From CAITNM01 sp037138055 (GTDB lineage: Bacteria > Pseudomonadota > Alphaproteobacteria > Paracaedibacterales > CAITNM01): a DNA stretch of 64,000 nucleotides. Of the stretch, positions 27,572 through 35,777 are shown piece after piece; within the stretch, counting starts at the first letter, position 1, and each line of letters begins with the position of its first letter. The translations under genes and the position numbers were made by a program. The stretch lies in NCBI GenBank assembly GCA_037138055.1, contig JBAXJB010000005.1:9992-73991 (forward strand), in the 5' to 3' direction. The notes beneath the pieces are model-generated. The model was given only the letters and a program-made list of their open reading frames with translations, did not search any database and was not told the DNA's origin.

Positions 27572-28849
27572 GTGATTAAAAATACATACATCGTTTTAGG
27601 CTATGGACGCAGCGGGGGAGAAAGTGAAAAACACCTTCTCTCACTCGGTTATAAAGTCATTGTATATGATGATGGTCAAAACATAATTCCTGAAATTAAT
27701 TGGTCAGAAATTGTAAGCGTTGTTCAAAGTCCTGGCATTCCAATGTCACACACTGTTCATATAGCAGCCAAAGCAAATAATATTCCTGTCTGTACAGATA
27801 TCGACTTACTGCAAAAACGTAGTCCCAAAGCAAAATATATTGGCATTACTGGCACAAATGGTAAATCAACAACAACTGCTCTTATTGGCCACATTTTAAA
27901 GCAAGCTGGGTTAAATGTTGAAGTTGGTGGGAATATAGGCATCCCTGCTCTTTCGCTTAAAAATTTAAATGAGACCGGTTGGTATGCGCTAGAACTTTCA
28001 TCGTATCAATTAGAACTATCAAATGATTTGCATTTAGACATAGCTGTATGGCTAAATATTTCTCCAGACCATCTTGATAGGCATGGCCTTATAGAAAATT
28101 ACGTAAATGCAAAAAGACGTATATTCAGTCATGCAAAATCAGCGTGTATTGCTATCGATGATGATTATTCAAAACAAACGTGCAATCAACTTCGCATTCC
28201 CCACACGACCATTGCAAGTGAATTTAAAAATTGCCCAGCAGATATTTGGATTGATGCCAGCGGTATGCTGCATTGTAATGGAGCGCTATTTGACTGCACT
28301 GAACTGGAAACTTTAAAGGGCACACACAACTGGCAAAATGTTGCTTTAGCATTTGCTGTGGCGCTTCAAATATTAAATACCCCTCAGAAAATATGGGAAT
28401 ATATTCAAACATTTCCGGGTCTTGCTCACCGTCAGCAATTGGTAGCAAAAATTGACCAGGTTGAATTCGTTAACGATAGCAAAGCCACAAATGCAGATGC
28501 TTGCGAAAAAGCTTTAAAAACTTATATGGGACAAAGTATTTTTTGGATTCTTGGTGGCGTTGCAAAAACAGACGGCATTGAATTGCTTAAGCCCTATTTT
28601 CCATACATTAAAAAAGCGTATTTAATTGGTGAATCTCAAAATGATTTTGCCAAAACATTAAATGGTTCAGTTCTTTTTGAAAAATGCTCGTCTCTTGAAT
28701 CTGCAGTTTTTAAAGCAAGTGAAGAAGCAAAGTTTGAAAATAATGCAGTTGTGCTATTATCACCTGCATGCGCTAGTTTTGATCAATTTCGTGATTATGA
28801 ACACCGCGGCGAAGAATTTATTAGAATTGTTAAGAAAGTAAACGCATGA
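27572..28849 (+). CDS. murD: UDP-N-acetylmuramoylalanine--D-glutamate ligase
   Basis: Mur ligase adding D-glutamate to UDP-MurNAc-L-Ala in peptidoglycan precursor synthesis. The N-terminal Rossmann-like GYGRSGGESEKHLLSLG binds UDP, the ATP loop is GITGTNGKSTTTALIGHIL, then ELSSYQLELS, NISPDHLDRHG and the C-terminal FVNDSKATNADACEKAL. At 425 residues it is slightly short but complete. The start is GTG. It overlaps ftsW by 4 bp (ATGA), a remnant of the division/cell-wall cluster; mraY, murE, murF and murG are not adjacent. Confidence 0.95.
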   Translation: MIKNTYIVLGYGRSGGESEKHLLSLGYKVIVYDDGQNIIPEINWSEIVSVVQSPGIPMSHTVHIAAKANNIPVCTDIDLLQKRSPKAKYIGITGTNGKSTTTALIGHILKQAGLNVEVGGNIGIPALSLKNLNETGWYALELSSYQLELSNDLHLDIAVWLNISPDHLDRHGLIENYVNAKRRIFSHAKSACIAIDDDYSKQTCNQLRIPHTTIASEFKNCPADIWIDASGMLHCNGALFDCTELETLKGTHNWQNVALAFAVALQILNTPQKIWEYIQTFPGLAHRQQLVAKIDQVEFVNDSKATNADACEKALKTYMGQSIFWILGGVAKTDGIELLKPYFPYIKKAYLIGESQNDFAKTLNGSVLFEKCSSLESAVFKASEEAKFENNAVVLLSPACASFDQFRDYEHRGEEFIRIVKKVNA

Positions 28850-29991
28850 CACCAGCCACATTTTCGCGACGAGACAACAGCGTTTTAGGTCGCTGGTGGT
28901 GGACAGTTGATCGTTTAGCACTTTCGTTACTATTAATCTTGATTGCTATGGGCGTATTTTTAAGTTTTGCTGCCAGTCCTTCTGTGGCGGAACGTTTAAA
29001 TTTAGGTACCTTTTATTTTGTAAAACGCCACATGATTATGCTTATTCCAGCTTTAGCAACAATGATTGGCGTGTCTTTACTCTCGCCTGTAGGCGTTAGA
29101 AGACTAAGCTTAATTATTTACTTATTAGGCATCATCCTGCTTATCTTAACCTTCTTCTCAGGACTTGAAATTAAGGGCGCACGTCGCTGGATTTTAATTT
29201 TAGGAAATTCGATACAAGCTTCAGAGTTTGTAAAGCCCGCGCTTACCGTCATAACTGCATGGCTTATTGCTGAAAAAATGCATGATGAAAAGTTTCCTGG
29301 CATTACACTTTCTATGGTTGCAGTTGGCATTATTGTTGGGTTGCTTTTACTTCAACCAGACCTTGGCATGACTGTTGTGATTATTGCAACGTGGGTAGGA
29401 CAACTGTTCATTGCCGGCATGCCTATTATTTGGATGACTGGTATTGCAGGAATTGGTGTGGCAGGACTCGTAGGCGCATATTTCTTTTTACCACACGTCA
29501 CAAAACGTATTGATCAATTTTTAGACCCATCAGCTGGAAACCCCGTACATGATCTTTATCAAATCACAAAATCATTAGCTGCTTTTGCTAATGGTGGATT
29601 TTTTGGAAAAGGTCCAGGCGAAGGCGTTGTCAAAAAACATGTGCCAGATGCTCACGCAGATTTCGTGTTTGCAGTTGCCGGGGAAGAATTTGGTTTGTGG
29701 ATGTGCATTTTGATTGTTGGAATTTTCATGGCAATTGTTATTCGCTTCATGATGCGCGCAGCACAAGGTTCTAGTTTATTTATATTACTTGGAGCAACTG
29801 GCCTTGCTGTACAGTTTGGCTTGCAGGCCTTTATTAATATGGCATCTGCGCTACACCTAATTCCAACAAAAGGAATGACAATGCCGTTTATTAGTTATGG
29901 CGGTTCATCAATGGTAGCGTTAGCTATTTGTGCAGGAATGTTATTAGCATTTACACGTAAACGACATGGTTTTCATGATTGGGGAGAATAA
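28846..29991 (+). CDS. ftsW: Peptidoglycan glycosyltransferase FtsW
   Basis: SEDS-family septal peptidoglycan polymerase, a polytopic inner-membrane protein with about ten helices that partners FtsI. Conserved segments are VKRHMIMLIPA, GARRWI.....IQASEFVKPAL, LLLQPDLGMTVVI, LYQITKSLAAFANGGFFGKGPGEGVVKKHVPDAHADFVFAVAGEEFG and the C-terminal signature MPFISYGGSSMVA. The exact GPGEG.K..VPDAHTDF-type loop favours FtsW over RodA, as does coupling to murD. It has 381 residues. Confidence 0.93.
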   Translation: MTPATFSRRDNSVLGRWWWTVDRLALSLLLILIAMGVFLSFAASPSVAERLNLGTFYFVKRHMIMLIPALATMIGVSLLSPVGVRRLSLIIYLLGIILLILTFFSGLEIKGARRWILILGNSIQASEFVKPALTVITAWLIAEKMHDEKFPGITLSMVAVGIIVGLLLLQPDLGMTVVIIATWVGQLFIAGMPIIWMTGIAGIGVAGLVGAYFFLPHVTKRIDQFLDPSAGNPVHDLYQITKSLAAFANGGFFGKGPGEGVVKKHVPDAHADFVFAVAGEEFGLWMCILIVGIFMAIVIRFMMRAAQGSSLFILLGATGLAVQFGLQAFINMASALHLIPTKGMTMPFISYGGSSMVALAICAGMLLAFTRKRHGFHDWGE

Positions 29992-29993
29992 AA

Positions 29994-31031
29994 ATGGATA
30001 AATCAAAATTAAAGATTGCTGTTGTAGGCGCTACAGGCAATGTAGGCAGAATGATGCTTAACATTTTGGCAGCACGAGGATTCAACGCATCACAAGTGAA
30101 AGCTATTGCTTCTTCAAGCTCTCTTGGAAAAAAAATATCATTTGGAGAAGATGATGTTTTAACAGTTGATTCACTCAGTAATTTTGATTTTTCAACTGTT
30201 GATGTTGCGTTATTTTCACCAGGCGGAAAAGTTTCAGCAGAATACGCACCAAAAGCAGCTGCCCTAGGATGCGTAGTCATTGATAACACATCTTATTTTA
30301 GAGACGATCCAAAAATTCCACTAATAATTCCAGAAGTAAATCCGGAAGATATTCGCGACTACAAAAATAAAAATATTATAGCAAATCCTAACTGTGCGAT
30401 AGCGCCAATAGCCTTGGCTTTAAAGCCACTCCATGATGAAATTGCTATAAAAAGAGTTGTTGTATCAACGTATCAATCTGTATCGGGTGCAGGCAAAGCT
30501 GCCATGAAAGAACTTGATCAACAAACAAGGTCATTATTCACAGGCACTCCAGCCCCTGCCGAAAATCTACCCAGACCAATTGCGTATAACCTAATACCGC
30601 ACATAGGTATCTTCTTGGAGTCTGGATATACCGACGAAGAATCAAAAATGCGTGCTGAACTTAAAAAAATCTTAGACTCTACTATTGAGCTTTCGGCAAC
30701 TTGTGTACGCGTCCCTGTGTTTGTTGGGCATTGTTCTTCTGTCCATGTTGAATTTGAAGCGCCATTTTTTGTTAGTGAAGCGTTGAAAATTTTAAAAAAT
30801 GCTCCAGGCATTCAAGTTATGGATGCTGATGACCCTATGGATTACGCAACCCCGTTAGATGCAGCAGGTCAAGATGATGTCTTTCTAAGCCGTTTACGTC
30901 AAGACACGTCACACCCAAATGGATTGGTGTTCTGGACAGCATCTGACAATTTGCGCAAAGGCGCAGCTTTAAACGCCGTGCAAATTTTAGAGCTTTTATT
31001 TGAGCACCAAAGCAAGCAAAAAGCAGCATAA
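29994..31031 (+). CDS. asd: Aspartate-semialdehyde dehydrogenase
   Basis: Reduces aspartyl phosphate to aspartate semialdehyde, the entry to diaminopimelate, lysine, methionine and threonine, and so to the peptide of peptidoglycan. NADP-binding GATGNVG is at 12-18, the catalytic cysteine is C134 in ANPNCAIAP, and STYQSVSGAGKAAMKEL and FVGHCSSVHVEFE are present. I chose the ATG at 29994 (345 residues), with GGGGAG 7 bp upstream, over an in-frame start at 29979 inside ftsW. It follows ftsW by two bases. Confidence 0.95.
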   Translation: MDKSKLKIAVVGATGNVGRMMLNILAARGFNASQVKAIASSSSLGKKISFGEDDVLTVDSLSNFDFSTVDVALFSPGGKVSAEYAPKAAALGCVVIDNTSYFRDDPKIPLIIPEVNPEDIRDYKNKNIIANPNCAIAPIALALKPLHDEIAIKRVVVSTYQSVSGAGKAAMKELDQQTRSLFTGTPAPAENLPRPIAYNLIPHIGIFLESGYTDEESKMRAELKKILDSTIELSATCVRVPVFVGHCSSVHVEFEAPFFVSEALKILKNAPGIQVMDADDPMDYATPLDAAGQDDVFLSRLRQDTSHPNGLVFWTASDNLRKGAALNAVQILELLFEHQSKQKAA

Positions 31032-31075
31032 GATAAGCTCTCGCTACGCAGCACCTATTGGTGCTGTTCGCTTAT
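31032..31075. terminator. Bidirectional terminator between asd and the convergent gene
   Basis: Perfect inner stem CAGCACC/GGTGCTG (31050-31056 with 31061-31067) around TATT, plus an outer complementarity AAGATAAGC/GCTTATTTT. It lies between two convergent stops and ends in T-rich sequence on the plus strand. Confidence 0.6.
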
Positions 31076-32055
31076 TTTGCATAAATTCGAAGCCTGGAAG
31101 TTACTGGAAAATGATCAGAACCTAAGTCTGGGTTAATAGTTCTTTCTAGCACTTCAATGGATGCTGAAACCAACACATGATCTAATGGTATTCTACATAA
31201 AAATGGAAGAAAATTTGGCCAAGTGCCACTGACTCCATGCCCTCTCATAAAGCTTCTCAATCCAGAAATTTTTTCAAGTTTTTTGAAATAAGGTGAATAA
31301 GGGGTAGTATTTAAATCACCAACTAAAAATTTACCCGCACAACTTAAACGAGAAATAATATTTGCAATTTCTTCTAATTGGAAACGTCGTGGGTTCAATT
31401 TTTCAATATGTCCAGGAGAACGAGCGTGAAGCTCAACCAAAACAAATGGTATTTTCATATTAGGAGTAGACATATTAGCAATTGTATATTGACCAGAAAA
31501 TCGACTGAAATATTTCCGTTCATAATGATCAATAGGGATTTTGCTATACAAGACCATGCCATATGCTCCTGCTTCCGCTTCTGAAATTTTATACGGATAG
31601 TGTACGGAAAGAGCATTTAATTTTTCAGCAATTTCCGGAGTAGCTTCTTCAATTAAAACAATGTCTGGAATTTCTGTTATTGTACCTTCTTTTTTACTAT
31701 GAAAATCATTAATACAATCAACAACCTTATTAACATCTTCATGACGATAGTTAATATTGAATTGTAATAAGGTAATATCTTCAAATTTTTCATTTTTTTT
31801 AGCATCAGGCGATACATAAAAGGGTATAAGAATTGATGAGAAAGAAATAAATAATAGCAACGTAACTACAACAGCTTTCCATTTTTTAAAAAAGCAATAG
31901 ACAATCAAAAATAGTAAAGAAATTAGAAAATATTGCAGGCAAAAGTGACTTAAAATTTCTGAAAAAACATTTTCAATGGGAAATATTGCAGAAACGCTTA
32001 CAAAAACAAAGCAAATAAATGTAAAATTTAATAGTTTCAAAAAAATATTTTTCAT
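31072..32055 (-). CDS. Membrane-anchored endonuclease/exonuclease/phosphatase-family protein
   Basis: Three hydrophobic segments fill the first 80 residues, followed by a DNase I-like endonuclease/exonuclease/phosphatase domain probably facing the periplasm. Catalytic-type motifs are LLQFNINYRHED, VLIEEATPE, VELHARSPG, FLVGDLNTTPYSPYF, RIPLDHVLVS and GSDHFPV, so the metal-dependent phosphoesterase site looks complete. The architecture resembles YafD-type proteins; the substrate (nucleic acid, lipid or inositol phosphate) is unknown. I prefer the ATG at 32055 (MKNIFLKLLNF, 327 residues) to an upstream in-frame start at 32118. It is divergent from the nuo operon. Confidence 0.8.
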   Translation of the reverse strand: MKNIFLKLLNFTFICFVFVSVSAIFPIENVFSEILSHFCLQYFLISLLFLIVYCFFKKWKAVVVTLLLFISFSSILIPFYVSPDAKKNEKFEDITLLQFNINYRHEDVNKVVDCINDFHSKKEGTITEIPDIVLIEEATPEIAEKLNALSVHYPYKISEAEAGAYGMVLYSKIPIDHYERKYFSRFSGQYTIANMSTPNMKIPFVLVELHARSPGHIEKLNPRRFQLEEIANIISRLSCAGKFLVGDLNTTPYSPYFKKLEKISGLRSFMRGHGVSGTWPNFLPFLCRIPLDHVLVSASIEVLERTINPDLGSDHFPVTSRLRIYAK

Positions 32056-32150
32056 GTAAAATCTGGCCTTCGAAAGGTAATAACAAGATGCTTTACGCAC
32101 TAGGTTGCACCATAGCAAAAATATTAAGAAGCTGCTTTAACACAAAAGCA

Positions 32151-32178
32151 TTTTCACAAAGGTTTTCCATGATATACT
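32151..32178 (+). promoter_or_regulatory. Probable nuo operon promoter
   Basis: A strong -10 box TATACT (32173-32178) preceded at 16 bp by a weak TTTTCA (32151-32156). It lies about 30 bp before the nuoC start and is the only promoter-like signal in the divergent gap. Confidence 0.5.
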
Positions 32179-32208
32179 CTAGGTACGTCGCTGTAATTAA
32201 ATTTTAAG

Positions 32209-32805
32209 TTGAACGATTCTTTAGAAGCACTAATTTCGTCTCTGGGACCTGACTTACAAAAGGTTGATAAGACGACTCACCCTACAAGCATAGTGGTTTT
32301 CCCCGCTAGCATTGTTCGCGTGTTAATGTTGCTGCGTGGCCATCCACAAATGAAATTTTTGCAATTAATTGACATAACAGGAATTGATTATTCTGATCAG
32401 CCAATTCGTTATCAGCTTGTTTATCATTTACTAAGTCATTCTACAAATAAACGGCTGATGGTAAAACTGTGGACAGATGGTTCAACCTCCATACCATCCG
32501 CAATTAATGTATTTCCTAATGCTAATTGGTATGAACGCGAAGTTTGGGATATGTTTGGCATTCCTTTTGATAATCACCCAGATTTAAGGCGCATCCTTTG
32601 TGACTATAATTTTACAGGGCATCCTTTGCGTAAAGATTTTCCTCTTTCTGGTTACAATGAAGTAGCATTCAACCAAGAGTCTGGAAAAGTAGAATACAAA
32701 AATTTAGATTTAGAGCAACCCTTTCGTAAGTTTGATTTTTTAAGCCCTTGGGAAGGTCAGTGGGAAGATCTTTTGAAAAAGGAAAAAGAGGCCCACCAAG
32801 GATGA
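32209..32805 (+). CDS. nuoC: NADH-quinone oxidoreductase subunit C
   Basis: 30-kDa subunit of complex I in the peripheral arm. The family signature is ANWYEREVWDMFGIPFDNHPDLRRILCDYNFTGHPLRKDFPLSGYNEV. The start is TTG at 32209; a stop lies 15 bp upstream in frame, and there is no ATG before the conserved region, so this is the only plausible start. It has 198 residues and is separate from nuoD (not a fused CD). nuoA and nuoB, which normally precede it, are absent. The stop overlaps the nuoD ATG. Confidence 0.93.
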   Translation: MNDSLEALISSLGPDLQKVDKTTHPTSIVVFPASIVRVLMLLRGHPQMKFLQLIDITGIDYSDQPIRYQLVYHLLSHSTNKRLMVKLWTDGSTSIPSAINVFPNANWYEREVWDMFGIPFDNHPDLRRILCDYNFTGHPLRKDFPLSGYNEVAFNQESGKVEYKNLDLEQPFRKFDFLSPWEGQWEDLLKKEKEAHQG

Positions 32806-33968
32806 ATGATAAGTACACCCTCAACTTTGGCCCACAACATCCAGCAGCCCATGGGGTGCTTCGTTTGGTGCTTGATCTAGATGGTGAAATTGTCGAACGG
32901 GCTGATCCACACATTGGCTTTTTACACCGCGGCACTGAAAAATTAATTGAACATAAAACATACCTGCAAGCAATTCCGTATTTTGATCGCCTAGATTACG
33001 TTTCACCAATGAATCAAGAACATGCATTCGTTATGGCAGTTGAAAAATTGCTAGGAATAAGTTCACCAATTCGCTCTCAATATATTCGGGTACTATTTAG
33101 TGAATTAACGCGCATTGCAAATCACCTGCTTAATATTGCCACATTTGTGTTAGATGTTGGCGGAATGACTCCGTTTTTATGGGCATTTGAAGAACGTGAA
33201 GTCATTATGGGGTTTTACGAAAAAGCTAGCGGTGCTAGGTTGCACGCTAACTATTTTAGACCAGGTGGTGTTCATCAAGACTTAACGCAAAGTTTGTTAG
33301 ATGAAATTCACCAATTCGCCACGCGCTTTCCAACTGTTATTGATGACATTGAAAATCTTGTAACAAACAATCGCATATTCAAACAAAGAACCGTAGATAT
33401 TGGCATAATCAGTGCTAAAGATGCTGTAGCTTGGGGATTATCGGGACCAATGCTTAGAGCTTCAGGTGTACCATGGGATTTGCGAAAATCTCAACCTTAT
33501 GAAATATACGAAGAATTAAATTTTGATATCCCAATTGGTAAGCATGGTGATTGCTATGACCGTTACTTGGTACGCGTTGCTGAAATGCGTGAATCAGTTA
33601 AGTTGATTTTTCAGTGTTTAGAAAAAATGCCACAAGGCCCAGTGCACCATGCGAATAGAAAATTCACACCACCTATGCGTACTGAGATGAAAACATCTAT
33701 GGAAGCTTTGATTCATCATTTCAAGTTATTCACCGAAGGGTTTCATGTTCCAGCGGGTGAAGTGTACGTAGCTGTTGAAGCACCCAAAGGAGAATTTGGA
33801 GTACACTTAATAGCTGACGGATCAAATAAACCTTATCGATGTAAGATCCGCGCCCCAGGGTTTGCATTTTTACAAGCACTTGATTACATGAGCCGTGGGC
33901 ATTTACTATCAGATATTGTGGCGATTTTAGGCTCAATGGATATTGTTTTTGGAGAAATTGATCGTTAA
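32802..33968 (+). CDS. nuoD: NADH-quinone oxidoreductase subunit D
   Basis: 49-kDa subunit of complex I, forming with NuoB the quinone site. It begins MNDKYTLNFGPQHPAAHGVLRLVLDLDGE, and GFLHRGTEKLIEHKTYLQAIPYFDRLDYVSPMNQEHAF and the RPGGV, GPMLRASGVPWDLRKSQPYE and DLLSDI-type C-terminal segments are intact. The ATG at 32802 overlaps the nuoC stop (ATGA); an upstream in-frame start at 32748 would add 18 unrelated residues. 388 residues. Confidence 0.97.
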   Translation: MNDKYTLNFGPQHPAAHGVLRLVLDLDGEIVERADPHIGFLHRGTEKLIEHKTYLQAIPYFDRLDYVSPMNQEHAFVMAVEKLLGISSPIRSQYIRVLFSELTRIANHLLNIATFVLDVGGMTPFLWAFEEREVIMGFYEKASGARLHANYFRPGGVHQDLTQSLLDEIHQFATRFPTVIDDIENLVTNNRIFKQRTVDIGIISAKDAVAWGLSGPMLRASGVPWDLRKSQPYEIYEELNFDIPIGKHGDCYDRYLVRVAEMRESVKLIFQCLEKMPQGPVHHANRKFTPPMRTEMKTSMEALIHHFKLFTEGFHVPAGEVYVAVEAPKGEFGVHLIADGSNKPYRCKIRAPGFAFLQALDYMSRGHLLSDIVAILGSMDIVFGEIDR

Positions 33969-34513
33969 TGGCATTTACATTCTCAAAAGAAAATCTTTCA
34001 AAAATTGAAGATATTTTAAAAAAATATCCAAAAGAAAAACAATCCAGCGCTGTGCTTCCTTTACTTGATTTAGCCCAACGTCAGAATGAAAATTGGCTAA
34101 GCCCACAAGCTATTGAAGCAGTTGCAGCGTTTTTAGGCATGCCAGAAATTCGTGTGTATGAAGTCGCAAGTTTTTACAGCATGTACAATTTAAAACCCGT
34201 GGGGAAATACCATGTTCAGGTGTGTGGAACTACCCCATGCATGCTTTGCGGCGCAGAAGAAATTCTAAAAACGTGCCAAGACGAATTGAAAATTTCAAAG
34301 GGGCAAACCACAGCAGACGGTATATTTACGTTGTCGGAAGTAGAATGCCTAGGAGCGTGTGTGAATGCTCCAATGATTCAAATTAACGATAACACCTATG
34401 AAGATTTATCATCTGATTCTGTAAAACTTATTCTGAAAGATTTGAAGGCTGGAAAGGAACCAAAAACTGGTTCGCAAACAGGACGTCAATGTTCAAAGGC
34501 TGCACCATGTTAA
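33968..34513 (+). CDS. nuoE: NADH-quinone oxidoreductase subunit E
   Basis: 24-kDa subunit of complex I carrying a [2Fe-2S] cluster. The four ligands lie in CGTTPCMLCGAEE (first two, in the CxxxxC spacing) and EVECLGACVNAP. It has 181 residues; the C-terminal tail after the cluster domain is short and lysine-rich. Coupled to nuoD by TAATG, and its end overlaps nuoF by 7 bp. Confidence 0.95.
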   Translation: MAFTFSKENLSKIEDILKKYPKEKQSSAVLPLLDLAQRQNENWLSPQAIEAVAAFLGMPEIRVYEVASFYSMYNLKPVGKYHVQVCGTTPCMLCGAEEILKTCQDELKISKGQTTADGIFTLSEVECLGACVNAPMIQINDNTYEDLSSDSVKLILKDLKAGKEPKTGSQTGRQCSKAAPC

Positions 34514-35775
34514 AACAGCAGGATCGTATTTTTTCAAATCTTTACGGTGAAGAACCCTGGAATTTAAAATCAGCAAAATTACGTGGTGATTGGAATAGTA
34601 CCAAGGATTTTATTTCAAAAGGTCGAGACTGGCTTATTGAAGAAGTTAAAGCAAGTGGCTTACGTGGCCGTGGTGGCGCTGGTTTTTCTACTGGCACGAA
34701 ATGGTCATTTATGCCCAAAGATAGCTCAAAACCTCATTACCTAATAGTGAATGCAGATGAAAGCGAACCTGGCACCTGCAAAGACCGCGATATACTACGT
34801 AACGAACCACATAAATTGCTAGAAGGCACAGCCTTAGCTAGTTGCGCTATTGGTGCGCATGTAGCCTATATTTACATCCGTGGTGAATATTTTCATGAAG
34901 CTGAAATATTACAAGCAGCTATTGATGAAGCTTATGATGCAGGTTTTTTTGGAAAAAAATCAGAAAAAACTACCGGTTGGAATTTGGATGTATACTTGCG
35001 TCGCGGTGCTGGTGCTTACATATGCGGTGAAGAATCTGCATTAATGGAAAGCCTAGAAGGTAAAAAAGGCTTCCCAAGATTAAAGCCCCCCTTCCCTGCA
35101 CAATCCGGACTATATAATTCACCAACCACTATTAACAACGTAGAATCTATAGCAGTTGTGCCAACTATTTTAAGACGTGGTGCTTCTTGGTTTTCAAGCA
35201 TTGGCAGACCTAATAATTCAGGCACAAAAATCTTTTGCATATCTGGTCATGTAAATAATCCCTGCAACGTCGAAGAAGAAATGGGCATTTCTTTGCGTGA
35301 ATTAATTGATAAACATGCGGGTGGAGTGCGCGGTGGTTGGGATAATTTAAAAGCAGTCATCCCTGGAGGATCATCAGTTCCTCTACTTCCTAAGTCAATT
35401 TGCGATGAAGTATTAATGGATTTTGATTCACTAGCGGCAGTGCAAAGCGGTTTAGGGACTGCTGCTGTAATTGTTATGGATAAATCAACAGATGTCATTA
35501 AAGCTATTGCAAGATTATCAAAATTTTATATGCATGAAAGCTGTGGTCAGTGCTCTCCTTGTCGCGAAGGCACAGGATGGATGTGGAGAATGATGGAACG
35601 ACTTGTAAAAGGTCAGGCTGAAATTACAGATATTGACTTATTACAGCAAGTTTCAAAACAGATTGAGGGTCACACAATTTGTGCATTTGGTGATGCAGCA
35701 GCATGGCCTGTTCAAGGATTGATTCGGCATTTTCGACATGAAATAGAAGCACGAATCCTGAAAGCAGTAGCATAG
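34507..35775 (+). CDS. nuoF: NADH-quinone oxidoreductase subunit F
   Basis: 51-kDa subunit of complex I that oxidises NADH through FMN. The NADH/FMN-binding GLRGRGGAGFSTGTKWSFMP, NADESEPGTCKDRDI and GAGAYICGEESALMESLEGKKGFPRLKPPFPA are exact, and the [4Fe-4S] ligands are in ESCGQCSPCREGTGW plus HTICAFGDAAAWP. The ATG at 34507 (422 residues) overlaps the nuoE stop; an alternative start six codons upstream at 34489 is less likely. Confidence 0.97.
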   Translation: MLKQQDRIFSNLYGEEPWNLKSAKLRGDWNSTKDFISKGRDWLIEEVKASGLRGRGGAGFSTGTKWSFMPKDSSKPHYLIVNADESEPGTCKDRDILRNEPHKLLEGTALASCAIGAHVAYIYIRGEYFHEAEILQAAIDEAYDAGFFGKKSEKTTGWNLDVYLRRGAGAYICGEESALMESLEGKKGFPRLKPPFPAQSGLYNSPTTINNVESIAVVPTILRRGASWFSSIGRPNNSGTKIFCISGHVNNPCNVEEEMGISLRELIDKHAGGVRGGWDNLKAVIPGGSSVPLLPKSICDEVLMDFDSLAAVQSGLGTAAVIVMDKSTDVIKAIARLSKFYMHESCGQCSPCREGTGWMWRMMERLVKGQAEITDIDLLQQVSKQIEGHTICAFGDAAAWPVQGLIRHFRHEIEARILKAVA

Positions 35776-35777
35776 TT

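Noticed and set aside
32748..32801. Upstream start for nuoD inside nuoC
   Set aside because: The 18 extra residues have no similarity to NuoD, and the ATG at 32802 in an ATGA overlap fits the operon style.
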